In this document: one piece after another, positions 1 to 7,544 of the stretch
Layout of the letters: every line of letters begins with the position of its first letter
Numbering within the stretch: position 1 is the first letter of the stretch
The notes under the pieces: generated by a model
Database searches by the model: none
Told to the model about the DNA's origin: nothing
Seen by the model: only the letters and a program-made list of their open reading frames with translations
Source: Burkholderia sp. WAC0059
GTDB lineage: Bacteria; Pseudomonadota; Gammaproteobacteria; Burkholderiales; Burkholderiaceae
Reading direction: 5' to 3'
NCBI RefSeq assembly: GCF_002870125.1
Contig: NZ_PNEO01000007.1
Span: 1-64,000, forward strand
DNA length: 64,000 bases
Made by a program: the position numbers and the translations under genes

Positions 1-1252
1 CGGCCGCGTCCGATGCGCGCGCGTGCCGGCGGTGGCCGCGAGCGCCGCTGCCCGCGGCCGGGCCCGACGCGTCGTCCGCGTCCGCCGCCGCGCCCGAGGC
101 CGGCCGCGCGCCGGCGGCCCGGATGTGCGCGCCGTCGCTCAGGCGGTCGGTGCCGTCCGTGACGACGCGGTCGCCGACCGCAAGCCCGGAAGTAATGACC
201 GTGTGCCGGCCGTCGCTCGGCCCGAGCACGACCTTGTGCACCGAGACGGTGTCGTCGGCATTGACGAGGTAGACGTAGTCGCCGGGCGCGCCCGTCAGCA
301 CGGCGGGCGTCGGCACGAGCACGGCGTTGTGCAGCGTGTCGACGAGCAGCTTCACGTTGACGAACTCGTTCGGGAACAGCGCTTCGTCGTCGTTGGGGAA
401 CGTCGCGCGCAGCGTGACCGTGCCGGTCGAGGTCGCCATCTGGTTGCTGATCGCGTAGAGCGTGCCGGTCGCGAGCTGCTTCGTGTTGTCGCTGTTGTAG
501 GCGACGACGGACAGCTTCGCGCCCGAGTTGAAGCGCTGAAGCACGTTCGCGAGCGCGTTCTGCGGCACCGTGAATTCGATCGTGGTCGGCTTCATCGTCG
601 TGATGACGGCGATGCCGGGCTGGCTCGACGCCGTGACGTAGTTGCCCGGATCGACGAGCTGCAGCCCGACCCGGCCCGACACCGGCGCCGTGATGTGGCA
701 ATACTCGAGGTCGAGCGTGTACTGCGCGATGCTGGCCTCGTCGGACTTGACGGCGGCCTCGTCCTGCTGGACGAGGAACTGCTGGTCGACGTAGGTCTGC
801 TCGGCGATCGACTTGCTCTGGCTCAACTGCGCGTAGCGGGCGAGGTCGGAGCGCGCCTGGGCGAGCGAAGCCTGGTCTTTCGCGAGCTGCGCTTCGGCCT
901 GCTGTTTGCTGATCTCGTACTGGCGCGGGTCGATCTGCGCGAGGAACTGCCCCTTCTCGACGTCCTGGCCTTCGCGGTAGCCGACCGCCGTCAGGTAGCC
1001 GCTCAACTGCGGCAGGACCGTCACCGTCGCGACCGGCGTCACCGTGCCGAGTTCGCTCAGCGTCTCGGGCATGTCGCCGGCAACCGCCGCGGCGACCGTC
1101 ACCACCTGGGCCGGCGTGCCGCGATGCGGCGCCTTCCGGTTGAGCAGGTGGAAAACGACGAGCGCGATCACCGCAAGCAGCACGATGACGAAGATCCACC
1201 GCCGCGTTCGTTTCGGATGCGGTTTCGGCGCGTTCGCGGAAACGTCACTCAT
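1..1252 (-). CDS. RND efflux periplasmic adaptor (membrane fusion protein), 3' end outside window
   Basis: This is the membrane-fusion subunit of a tripartite RND efflux pump, resembling MdtA. It would link an inner-membrane RND transporter to an outer-membrane channel. Reading leftwards from the ATG at 1252, a basic N-terminus (KRTRR) is followed by one membrane anchor (residues about 16-28). Then comes the HlyD-type core with the biotinyl-lipoyl segment (LPQLSGYLTAV, EGQDVEKGQFLAQIDPR) and an alanine- and glutamine-rich helical hairpin. Near the left edge is the conserved C-terminal GDRVVTDG segment, followed by an Ala/Gly/Arg-rich tail that is still open at base 1. The pump gene is expected just to the left. 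An inverted repeat upstream could bind its regulator. The long plus-strand frame here is its antisense shadow. Confidence 0.87.
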   Translation of the reverse strand, partial: MSDVSANAPKPHPKRTRRWIFVIVLLAVIALVVFHLLNRKAPHRGTPAQVVTVAAAVAGDMPETLSELGTVTPVATVTVLPQLSGYLTAVGYREGQDVEKGQFLAQIDPRQYEISKQQAEAQLAKDQASLAQARSDLARYAQLSQSKSIAEQTYVDQQFLVQQDEAAVKSDEASIAQYTLDLEYCHITAPVSGRVGLQLVDPGNYVTASSQPGIAVITTMKPTTIEFTVPQNALANVLQRFNSGAKLSVVAYNSDNTKQLATGTLYAISNQMATSTGTVTLRATFPNDDEALFPNEFVNVKLLVDTLHNAVLVPTPAVLTGAPGDYVYLVNADDTVSVHKVVLGPSDGRHTVITSGLAVGDRVVTDGTDRLSDGAHIRAAGARPASGAAADADDASGPAAGSGARGHRRHARASDAA

Positions 1253-1682
1253 GCTGGGTTCCTCCGATCACGTGGGCCGGCACTGGACGGGCGGGATGGA
1301 CTGGCGCAGCGCTCGCGCGGGATTGTCTGTCGGATAGCGACATGTGAGTTCAGGCAGTTGGGCGTCCCCGTCGACGACGGAGACCGGAATGACCAGGAGA
1401 CGAACTGTATCCGAGCCCGGCCGGACTTTCGGTACAGGTATCTGACGGCAAATTTCAGTTTGTTACGGCAGGCGCTTGAGTAATATAACGTAACAGCTAC
1501 GCCCCACTCCGTAACCGGGCGAGCCCGGCCGGCAAGGCGCGGCGGACGTTCGCCCGCCATGCCGGCGGATGGAAACGGCGACTCGCGACACCCCTCTCGC
1601 GCCTCCGATTCGGCAAAGACGAAAAGGTTGGCAGCCCCTGGCAACGTTGCCGCCCGGCGGGGCGATGCAAAAAACGCCGTGC
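1253..1682. other. intergenic region upstream of the efflux adaptor
   Basis: No convincing gene lies here. The stretch should hold the leftward promoter of the efflux adaptor. It includes an AT-richer patch (TAATATAACG) and the inverted repeat annotated separately at 1461-1495. Confidence 0.5.
1461..1495. promoter_or_regulatory. inverted repeat TGTTACG / CGTAACA, putative operator
   Basis: A perfect 7-bp inverted repeat (TGTTACG at 1461-1467, CGTAACA at 1489-1495) surrounds an AT-rich spacer. It lies about 210 bp upstream of the efflux adaptor start. Efflux operons are often controlled by TetR or MarR repressors binding such dyads. No regulator gene is adjacent in the window, so the assignment is inference. 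Confidence 0.4.
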
Positions 1683-1994
1683 TCAGGAGCAGGCCTGCAG
1701 CACGTTGATGACCCGGTTCGCGAGCAACGGCGCGGCATTGCGCCCGTATTCGGCCATGTGCGCCGAGGCGGCGTGCGCGCGCAACGCTTCCGCGCTTTCC
1801 CAGCGCTCGATGACCTTGAAGGTGTCCTCGCCGATCGGCGTCTGGTTTCCCCCGAAACCGGGCACGTCGACGACCGCCTCGTAGGCGATGCAGCCTTTTT
1901 CCGCGAGGACGGCGGGACGGTTCCGGTTGAACAGGGCAAGTACGGCGTCGCGCTGGCCGGGTTTGGCGGTGATCGTGGCAATGACATGAATCAT
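1683..1994 (-). CDS. antibiotic biosynthesis monooxygenase (ABM) family protein, putative quinol monooxygenase
   Basis: This small protein of 103 residues has a ferredoxin-like alpha-beta fold of the ABM/YgiN type. Family members are dimeric, act on quinols or polyketide-like substrates, or have no known substrate. The start MIHVIATITAKPGQ, the middle CIAYEAVVD and the FKVIERWESAEALRAH segment are characteristic. The ATG at 1994 is chosen because GGAGGAG lies 11-12 bases upstream. A longer frame begins at 2042 but adds residues unlike the family. The gene stands alone, with an efflux gene downstream on the same strand after a 430-base gap. Its specific substrate cannot be inferred. Confidence 0.8.
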   Translation of the reverse strand: MIHVIATITAKPGQRDAVLALFNRNRPAVLAEKGCIAYEAVVDVPGFGGNQTPIGEDTFKVIERWESAEALRAHAASAHMAEYGRNAAPLLANRVINVLQACS

Positions 1995-2334
1995 CGGGGC
2001 ATTCTCCTCCGTTGCGAAGACGGCATACGTAGCAGGGTGCAATCATAACCGCCTTCCGGCCTTCGAACATTTATGGTGTCGCGCCGACGCCAACGGCGCT
2101 CGCCGGGACCGGAGCACAGGCAGCAAAATCCTTGCCGGCGCGCAGCGCGAGGCCTTCCGCGTGCCATTCGACGCGCCCTCCGCGATCCGCTTCCGGAAAA
2201 ATAAAAACCCCGCGAAAGGCCGGCCTCGCGGGGTTTCAATCTGCCGACAGCCAGGCTATGTATCGGCTGTGCGGTGGGCTGTATATCGCATGCCTTACCA
2301 ATCAAAAATCCGGGGCGGATAATTTCCGCCTATG
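1995..2334. other. intergenic region with terminator
   Basis: No supported gene. This stretch contains the promoter side of the ABM gene and the strong leftward terminator at 2197-2236, next to the decayed alcohol dehydrogenase tail. Confidence 0.5.
2197..2236 (-). terminator. rho-independent terminator
   Basis: A perfect 11-bp stem (AAACCCCGCGA at 2205-2215 with TCGCGGGGTTT at 2226-2236) closes a 10-base loop. On the minus strand it is followed by a T-rich run (TTTTTATTTTT). It should end leftward transcription from the 2.3-3.9 kb operon. Confidence 0.85.
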
Positions 2335-2490
2335 TCAAGCGACGAGGACGCTCTTGCCGCGCGCCCGGTTCGTCCCGATCGGCTCATGCGCCCGACGCAG
2401 CGTCGCCGCATCGACCTTCCCCGGCACCGGCCTCAGCGTCGTGCGCACGATCCCCTCGCCTATCAGATCTCGCGCGAGGCCCTCGCCCCC
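2335..2490 (-). pseudogene. 3' fragment of a zinc-type alcohol dehydrogenase
   Basis: About 50 codons read IGEGIVRTTL, GKVDAATLRRAHE and TNRARGKSVL, closely matching the last 50 residues of the intact alcohol dehydrogenase at 15052-16065 (IDEGVVRTTL, GKIDAATLRRAHE, TNRARGKIVL). The rest of the gene is missing; sequence upstream of about 2490 shows no dehydrogenase residues. The remnant sits between DUF3861 and a strong terminator, so it was probably the last gene of that operon before a deletion. It is recognisable on both strands and still ends with a stop codon. Confidence 0.8.
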
Positions 2491-2552
2491 CGCGGATGCC
2501 GCGTCGACCGTGCCGCGCCGGCTGGGCGGCAACGGTCCGCGGTTCAGTCCGG

Positions 2553-2876
2553 TTAGTCCGAAGCGGGCGGAACCGACGGGGCGACCCGCGCTTTCAGGTC
2601 GCCGATGAACGCCCGGATCGCGGGCTCGACCCCGGCGAACAGCGGATCGCGACGATGCGCGAGCATCACGCCGCTGAACAGCTTGAGCCCGATCGCGAGG
2701 GCAGCCGCGTCGTCGGGCGGGAACGCCGTCCCCGCCCGGACCCGGTCCGCGATCGCGAGGATGTCGTCATGGCTCCAGACCTCGAACGCCAGCGGCGCGA
2801 CGCCGTCCGACGGGCTCGCGTCCCCGTCCGCCCGCTCCACGCTGATCCGGAAGCGACAACCCGCTTTCTTCTGCAT
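2553..2876 (-). CDS. DUF3861 domain-containing protein
   Basis: This soluble protein of 107 residues belongs to DUF3861, a family of small bacterial proteins without known function. The family signature is visible: RFRISVER near the start, LAFEVWSHDDILAI in the middle and a GLKLFSGVMLAHR segment towards the end. AAGGAG-like bases precede the ATG. It lies 31 bases downstream of the tautomerase gene on the same strand and is probably cotranscribed with it and the SDR gene. The alcohol dehydrogenase remnant follows. Family identity is clear; function is unknown. Confidence 0.8.
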   Translation of the reverse strand: MQKKAGCRFRISVERADGDASPSDGVAPLAFEVWSHDDILAIADRVRAGTAFPPDDAAALAIGLKLFSGVMLAHRRDPLFAGVEPAIRAFIGDLKARVAPSVPPASD

Positions 2877-2907
2877 GAAAAACTCCTTCGTCTACGCGCG
2901 CGGCCGT

Positions 2908-3126
2908 CTATTTCGTCTGGCGCGTGATACCCATCTTCTCGAGCGTCAGCGTCTCGTCGGCGCGGCCCCAGCCGCCGTCGGCGACCTCTTCGACGAGCAC
3001 CATCGAATACGGCCGGACGCTCTCGCCGAAATATTCGACGAACATCGCCGTCGTGCGATGGATGATTTCCTCCTTGCGGGCGTGATCGAGAATCCCTTCC
3101 GGGAATTTGTAGTTGGCAAACGGCAT
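2908..3126 (-). CDS. 4-oxalocrotonate tautomerase family protein
   Basis: A 72-residue protein starting MPFANYKFPEG, so Pro would be the catalytic N-terminal residue after Met removal, as in 4-oxalocrotonate tautomerases. The EEIIHRTTAMFVEYFGE helix and VLVEEVADGGWG strand match the family. Members shuttle protons in keto-enol isomerisations, usually as oligomers. The gene is 60 bases downstream of the SDR gene and upstream of DUF3861 on the same strand. GGAGCG lies just before the ATG. The substrate is unknown, but the pairing with an SDR oxidoreductase suggests conversion of a small carbonyl compound. Confidence 0.85.
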   Translation of the reverse strand: MPFANYKFPEGILDHARKEEIIHRTTAMFVEYFGESVRPYSMVLVEEVADGGWGRADETLTLEKMGITRQTK

Positions 3127-3186
3127 GACGCGCTCCTTCGGTTGAGTGTCGAGTGTTGCGTACGGCCTTCCAGGCCGGACCGGGAT

Positions 3187-3927
3187 TCAGGCGAAGCCGC
3201 CGTTCACGCGCACGACCTGCGAATTGACCCATGCGCCGTCGGGCCCCGCGAGGAACGAGACGGCCGAGGCGATTTCCTCTGGCGTGCCGATGCGTTCGAG
3301 CGGCGCGAGCTTCGCGATCTGCGCGACCTGCTCGTCGGTCTTGCCGTTGAAGAACAGCTCGGTGGCCACGGGGCCGGGCGCGATCGCGTTGACGGTGATC
3401 TCGCGTCCGCGCAGCTCGTTCGCCAGCACGTGCACGAGCCCCTCGACGCCGGCCTTGCTCGCGATGTACGGCCCGTAGCCCGGAAACGATTTGGCGATCA
3501 CGCTCGAGGAAAGCGCGATGATCCGGCCGCCCCGGCCCAGGTGGCGGGCCGCCTGCGCGAACACGAGGAAGGTGCCGCGCAGATTGGTGGCGATGGCGTT
3601 GTCGAACGCATCGAGGTGATGTTCGTCGATCGTCGCCATCGGCATGACGCCGGCGCTGTTGACGACCACGTCGAGGCGGCCGAAGGCGTCCAGCGTCGCG
3701 GAGAACAGGCGTTCGACGTCCTCCCGGCTGCCGACGTCGCCCTGGATCGCCACGGCCCGGCCGCCCGCGGCCTCGATGGCGGCGACGGTTTCCCGGGCCT
3801 TTTCCGCATTGCCGGCGTAATGGACGGCCACCGCGAAGCCGTCGGCGGCGAGACGCGCCGCGATAGCCCGGCCGATGCCGCGCGAGGCGCCGGTGACGAT
3901 GGCGCTCTTCAGTGTAGGGTTGTTCAT
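3187..3927 (-). CDS. SDR family oxidoreductase
   Basis: A classical short-chain dehydrogenase/reductase of 246 residues, likely NADP(H) dependent. The Rossmann motif TGASRGIG is at residues 12-19, with NSAGVM as the NAG-like motif, a catalytic Ser in ALSSSVI and the YIASK active-site pair. The C-terminus VNSQVVRVNGGFA is typical of 3-oxoacyl-ACP-reductase-like members. The ATG at 3927 is preferred over the longer frame at 4020 because GGAGAG precedes it and the family start is restored. It is the first gene of the leftward SDR-tautomerase-DUF3861 operon and is divergent from a LysR regulator that probably controls it. Confidence 0.88.
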   Translation of the reverse strand: MNNPTLKSAIVTGASRGIGRAIAARLAADGFAVAVHYAGNAEKARETVAAIEAAGGRAVAIQGDVGSREDVERLFSATLDAFGRLDVVVNSAGVMPMATIDEHHLDAFDNAIATNLRGTFLVFAQAARHLGRGGRIIALSSSVIAKSFPGYGPYIASKAGVEGLVHVLANELRGREITVNAIAPGPVATELFFNGKTDEQVAQIAKLAPLERIGTPEEIASAVSFLAGPDGAWVNSQVVRVNGGFA

Positions 3928-4132
3928 GAACCTGCTCTCCTTGTCAAAACGGGCAACGTCGCCCTCAGGTAGTAATTGTTCCCATTCGGCCGAGCCGGAT
4001 AAAGACGCCGGCATTGGCAAGACAATTCAACCACTGCCAACAATCACCAGAAGTTCAGCCCTATAATTCAAAAAAACCGATTCGTCCCGACCCGGATTCG
4101 ATCCGGACCCGTCCCATTTGCCGAGGGTCGCC

Positions 4133-5056
4133 ATGGACCGCCTCGACGCGCTCCAGCTCTTCACCCGCATCGTCGAAACCGGCAGCTTCAGCCGGGCCGC
4201 CGACCTGCTCGACATTCCGCGCGCCACCGCCACCCATGCCATCAAGCAGCTCGAGGCGCGGCTCGGCGTCCGGCTTCTGGAGCGCACCACGCGCCAGGTG
4301 CGGCCGACGCTCGACGGCCAGGCCTTCTACGAGCGGTGCGTCCACGTGCTCGGCGAGCTCGACGACGCCGAATCCTCGCTGCGGCACGTGGCGGCCAACC
4401 CGCGCGGCGTGCTGCGCGTGGACATGCACGGCACCCACGCGACGCGAATCATCCTGCCGAACATCGACGATTTCCGCGGCCGCTACCCGGGCATCGATCT
4501 CGTCGTCAGCAGCGGCGACCGGCTCGTCGACCTCGTGCGCGAGGGCGTGGACTGCGTGATCCGCTCGGGCCGGCTGCGCGACTCGACGCTCGTGGCAAGG
4601 CCGCTCGCGACGATGCCCCAGGTGATCTGCGCGAGCCCCGGGTATCTGGCCCGCTTCGGCGCGCCGGGCCATCCCGACGACCTGCCGGCCGCGCAGGCGG
4701 TCCGGTTCTTCTCGAGCAGCGGCGGGCTCGACTATCCGTTCGAGGTGATCGTCGACGGCCAGCGCCGGACGTACCCGGTCAAGGGCGGGGTATCGGTCAA
4801 CGACGCGGAGAATTACGTGATCTGCGCGCTGCGCGGCTGCGGGCTCATTCAACTGCCCCGCTTCCACGTCGAGGACCAACTGCGCGACGGGCAGCTCGTC
4901 GAGGTGCTCGGCGCATGGGCGAGCCCCGACATGCCGGTCACGGCGCTCTACCCCTACCGGCGGCAGTTGTCGCCGCGCGTGCGCGTGTTCGTGGAGTGGC
5001 TCGGCGAGCTCTACGGACAGAAATTCGGCCGGCTGCCGCGGGCCGAGGCGGCCTGA
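4133..5056 (+). CDS. LysR family transcriptional regulator
   Basis: A LysR-type regulator of 307 residues. The N-terminal winged helix (MDRLDALQLFTRIVETGSFS, then ATHAIKQLEARLG) is followed by a periplasmic-binding-like effector domain. It is divergent from the SDR-tautomerase operon, with about 205 bases between, the usual arrangement for LysR autoregulation and control of the neighbour. The sequence resembles the DsdC/CrgA-like group that regulates SDR or oxidoreductase operons. The ATG at 4133 fits the family start; a longer reading from 4118 adds five residues. The effector is unknown. Confidence 0.88.
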   Translation: MDRLDALQLFTRIVETGSFSRAADLLDIPRATATHAIKQLEARLGVRLLERTTRQVRPTLDGQAFYERCVHVLGELDDAESSLRHVAANPRGVLRVDMHGTHATRIILPNIDDFRGRYPGIDLVVSSGDRLVDLVREGVDCVIRSGRLRDSTLVARPLATMPQVICASPGYLARFGAPGHPDDLPAAQAVRFFSSSGGLDYPFEVIVDGQRRTYPVKGGVSVNDAENYVICALRGCGLIQLPRFHVEDQLRDGQLVEVLGAWASPDMPVTALYPYRRQLSPRVRVFVEWLGELYGQKFGRLPRAEAA

Positions 5057-5169
5057 GACGGCACCCCTGGCGACCCGTTGGGAGACACCCTGGGCGAGAC
5101 CTCTCAGGCCGCCCGGAACGGCCGGGCCCAGGCGGCCTGGCCGGCGGGCGAACCGCCCCGACCGTAGGC

Positions 5170-5196
5170 CATATCGCGCATATCGCCCATATCGCC
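5170..5196. repeat. three tandem 9-bp repeats (CATATCGCS)
   Basis: CATATCGCG, CATATCGCC and CATATCGCC follow each other without gaps between the two convergent LysR genes. This is a short tandem repeat that could vary in copy number. No function is evident. Confidence 0.6.
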
Positions 5197-5210
5197 GGCA
5201 TCAGCCCGCA

Positions 5211-6134
5211 TCACCCACGGCGGCTCCGGCGCGCCGCGCGAGGCCGCGCGAGCGACGACGACACAGCATCGGCCAGCACCTCGACGGCCCGCCGCAAATT
5301 GCCGACCGCATGCGGATGCGCGAGCCAGACGTCGATCGTCAGCGCGAAATCGCGGACGTCGACCACGGCGAGCCGCGACTTCCACGGGCTCGCCTCGAGC
5401 ATTTCTCGCGGCACGAGGCCGAGGCCGAGCCCCGCCGAAACGAGCCGCATCTGCATGTCGCCGGCATGGGTGTCCACGCCCAGCCGCAACGGCGCGCCGG
5501 CCCCGGCCATCGCGCGCTCGAGCGCGGCCCGATATCCGCAGCCCTCGGGGTTCAGAATCCATTCGCAGTCCGCCAGCGACCGGATCGGCATTCTCCCCTT
5601 CACGAGCGGCTTGTCGCGGCTTTGCACGACCACCACGTTGAACGTCAGCATCCGCCGCGCCGCCAGCTCGTCGGGCAGCGGCGCGCCCGTCGCCAGCATC
5701 AGCACGGCGGCGTCGAGCGCGCCCGTTTCGAGCCTTCGCAGCAGGCCCGTGGTCCAGTCGGTCTGCCACCTCACGTCGAGCGCCGGGAACGCCGCCTTCA
5801 TCGCCGTCACGGCATCGGGCAGCGCCATGTCGGCGACGACCTGCGGAAAACCGAAACGCAGCAGGCCCGACGGCGGCGCATCCTCGTTCGCGAGATGAAA
5901 CAACTGCTCGAACCCGCGCAGCAGCGGAACGACCTGCCCGTAGATCCGGCTCGCCACGGCCGTCGGCTTCGGCGGTTTGGAGTTGCGGTCGAACAGCGCC
6001 GTGCCGAGTAGCGCCTCGAGACGCTGGATACGCTTCGAGACGGTCGACTGCGACACGCAGAGCCGGTCGGCCGCGCGCGTCAGCGAGGCATCGTCGACGA
6101 CGGCGACGAACGATTTCAGCTCATCCAGCATCAT
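5211..6134 (-). CDS. LysR family transcriptional regulator
   Basis: A LysR-type regulator of 307 residues with an N-terminal winged helix (LDELKSFVAVVDDASL, then CVSQSTVSKRIQRLE) and a C-terminal effector domain. Two ATG codons in tandem (6134 and 6131) could start it. It is divergent from the tautomerase gene at 6291, with 156 bases between, so it is a candidate regulator of that gene or of the whole catabolic cluster to the right. A GntR gene within the cluster is a rival candidate. The protein ends in an arginine-rich tail. Confidence 0.87.
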   Translation of the reverse strand: MMLDELKSFVAVVDDASLTRAADRLCVSQSTVSKRIQRLEALLGTALFDRNSKPPKPTAVASRIYGQVVPLLRGFEQLFHLANEDAPPSGLLRFGFPQVVADMALPDAVTAMKAAFPALDVRWQTDWTTGLLRRLETGALDAAVLMLATGAPLPDELAARRMLTFNVVVVQSRDKPLVKGRMPIRSLADCEWILNPEGCGYRAALERAMAGAGAPLRLGVDTHAGDMQMRLVSAGLGLGLVPREMLEASPWKSRLAVVDVRDFALTIDVWLAHPHAVGNLRRAVEVLADAVSSSLARPRAARRSRRG

Positions 6135-6290
6135 TCCACTCGATCATGTTGATGATGAAAATTATGCGCTTGTAGAAACATCGTCCCTAGCCTACGCTCA
6201 TCCCTGCTCGCGCGCCACCGCCAGCCGAAACGGCGCGCGCCGACCCTACCGGCGTAGCCGGCGGACCGCTTTCACCCCATGGAGACGAAC

Positions 6291-6683
6291 ATGCCGCTCG
6301 TGCGAATCAACCTCTCGAAAGACGCCTCGCCCGACGCCGTGCGCGCCATCGGCGATACGGTCTACGAAGCGATGATCGACGTCGCCAACGTGCCGCCGCA
6401 CGACAAATTCCAGATCGTTTCGCGTCACGGCGCGGACGAGCTCGTCTACCCCGCCGAAGGCTACCTCGGCGTCACCTACACGCCGGGCATTGTCTTCATC
6501 CAGGTCACCTGGAACGCGGGACGCAGCATCGACGTCAAGAAGGCCTTCTACAAGGCCGTGGCGGACGGCATTCATGCGAAGGCCGGCATCCGCCGGGAGG
6601 ACGTCTGGATCAGCCTCGTCGACGTCGCGCGCGAGAACTGGTCGTTCGGCAACGGCGAGATGCAGTACGCGCCGAAGGATTGA
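6291..6683 (+). CDS. tautomerase family protein (long 4-OT/MSAD-like)
   Basis: A tautomerase-superfamily protein of 130 residues whose first residues are MPLVRINLSK, exposing the catalytic Pro after Met removal. It is about twice the length of 4-oxalocrotonate tautomerase, as in the malonate-semialdehyde decarboxylase or cis-CaaD type of fused two-repeat member. The C-terminal half keeps VWISLVDVARENWSFG, common in this group. The ATG at 6291 is chosen because GGAGAC lies 5-10 bases upstream and because an N-terminal Pro is essential; an in-frame ATG at 6279 would bury it. It is the first gene of the cluster with FAH hydrolase and CoA-transferase genes, suggesting a role on an enol or keto-acid intermediate. 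Confidence 0.85.
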   Translation: MPLVRINLSKDASPDAVRAIGDTVYEAMIDVANVPPHDKFQIVSRHGADELVYPAEGYLGVTYTPGIVFIQVTWNAGRSIDVKKAFYKAVADGIHAKAGIRREDVWISLVDVARENWSFGNGEMQYAPKD

Positions 6684-6717
6684 GCGCCCGCCGGGTCGGT
6701 GCCCGGTCGGTGCGGGG

Positions 6718-7413
6718 TCACTGCTCGAAGAGATTGCGCCGGATCTGCAGCAGATGCGAGCGCATCGTCGCGGTCGCGCTCTCGGCGTCGCGATCGCGCA
6801 GCGCCGCCACGATCTCGCGGTGCTGCGCCTCGTATTCGGCCCGGCGCGCCGGGCTCAGCGATTGCCGCTTCAATTGCCCCCACTCCGCGCGGGACCGCAC
6901 CGCGTTGACGAGGTCGAGAATCTTGAGGAAGAACGCGTTGTGCGTCGCCTCGGCCAGCGCGCGATGCAGCTCGGCGTCCCACTGCTCGAAGTCTTCGAGC
7001 GACTGCGCCTGCTCGGTCTGCGCGAGGCATGCGTCCATTTTCAGGAAGTCGGAACGGGTCGCGTTGCGCACGATGAGCGCCGGCATCAGCGGCTCGATGA
7101 GCAGCCGCGCCTCCATCAGCTCGGCCGGACTCGTCTGCGACGAGGCGTCGTCGCCGGCAGCCGACGCGGTCGGACGGCGCACCGTCGCGGCCGCGGCCTG
7201 CACGAACGTGCCGCTGCCGACCGCCTTGCTCAGCAAACCACGGTTCGCGAATTCCTGCAGCACGCGCCGGACCGCCCCGCGAGACGTGCCGAATCTTTCG
7301 CTGAGCTCCCGCTCGGCGGGCAGCTTCATGCCCTCGCGCAGACGGCCGGCCGCCATTTCCTGCTGCAGATAGTTGGCGAGGGCCCGCGCCCCCGGCGCCC
7401 GCACCGCCGTCAT
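6718..7413 (-). CDS. GntR family transcriptional regulator (FCD/FadR subfamily)
   Basis: A 231-residue regulator with an N-terminal GntR winged helix (LPAERELSERFGTSRGAVRR near residues 30-50) and an all-helical C-terminal FCD ligand-binding domain (MEARLLIEPLMPALIV, then DAELHRALAEATHN and HREIVAALRDRD). FCD domains usually bind carboxylic-acid effectors through metal-coordinating Asp and His residues, which are present here. The ATG at 7413 has GAGG upstream. It is divergent from the FAH-family gene, and the spacer has two similar dyads (7448-7501). It is the most likely repressor of the catabolic operon at 7.5-12.8 kb. Confidence 0.88.
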   Translation of the reverse strand: MTAVRAPGARALANYLQQEMAAGRLREGMKLPAERELSERFGTSRGAVRRVLQEFANRGLLSKAVGSGTFVQAAAATVRRPTASAAGDDASSQTSPAELMEARLLIEPLMPALIVRNATRSDFLKMDACLAQTEQAQSLEDFEQWDAELHRALAEATHNAFFLKILDLVNAVRSRAEWGQLKRQSLSPARRAEYEAQHREIVAALRDRDAESATATMRSHLLQIRRNLFEQ

Positions 7414-7447
7414 TGTCTTGCCTCGTGCACGGCCACCCCCGATATAG

Positions 7448-7501
7448 ACCAATTGGCCCCGATTATAGCGGGTTTCGCTGTTTCAGCAGGACCATATTGG
7501 T
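7448..7501. promoter_or_regulatory. two ACCA..TTGG dyads, putative GntR operators
   Basis: ACCAATTGG (7448-7456) and ACCATATTGGT (7491-7501) are near-identical short dyads in the 131-bp divergent spacer between the GntR gene and the FAH hydrolase gene. One lies by the regulator start and one by the operon promoter. Binding by the GntR protein is inferred from position. Confidence 0.5.
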
Positions 7502-7544
7502 TATCATTTCCACCCTCACCCATTACCGCCACGGAGCGACAGCC

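Noticed and set aside
23..1483. Long plus-strand open frame of 486 codons at the left end
   Set aside because: It is antisense to the efflux adaptor, is Arg/Val/Asp-rich as expected of a shadow frame at high GC, and has no family motif.
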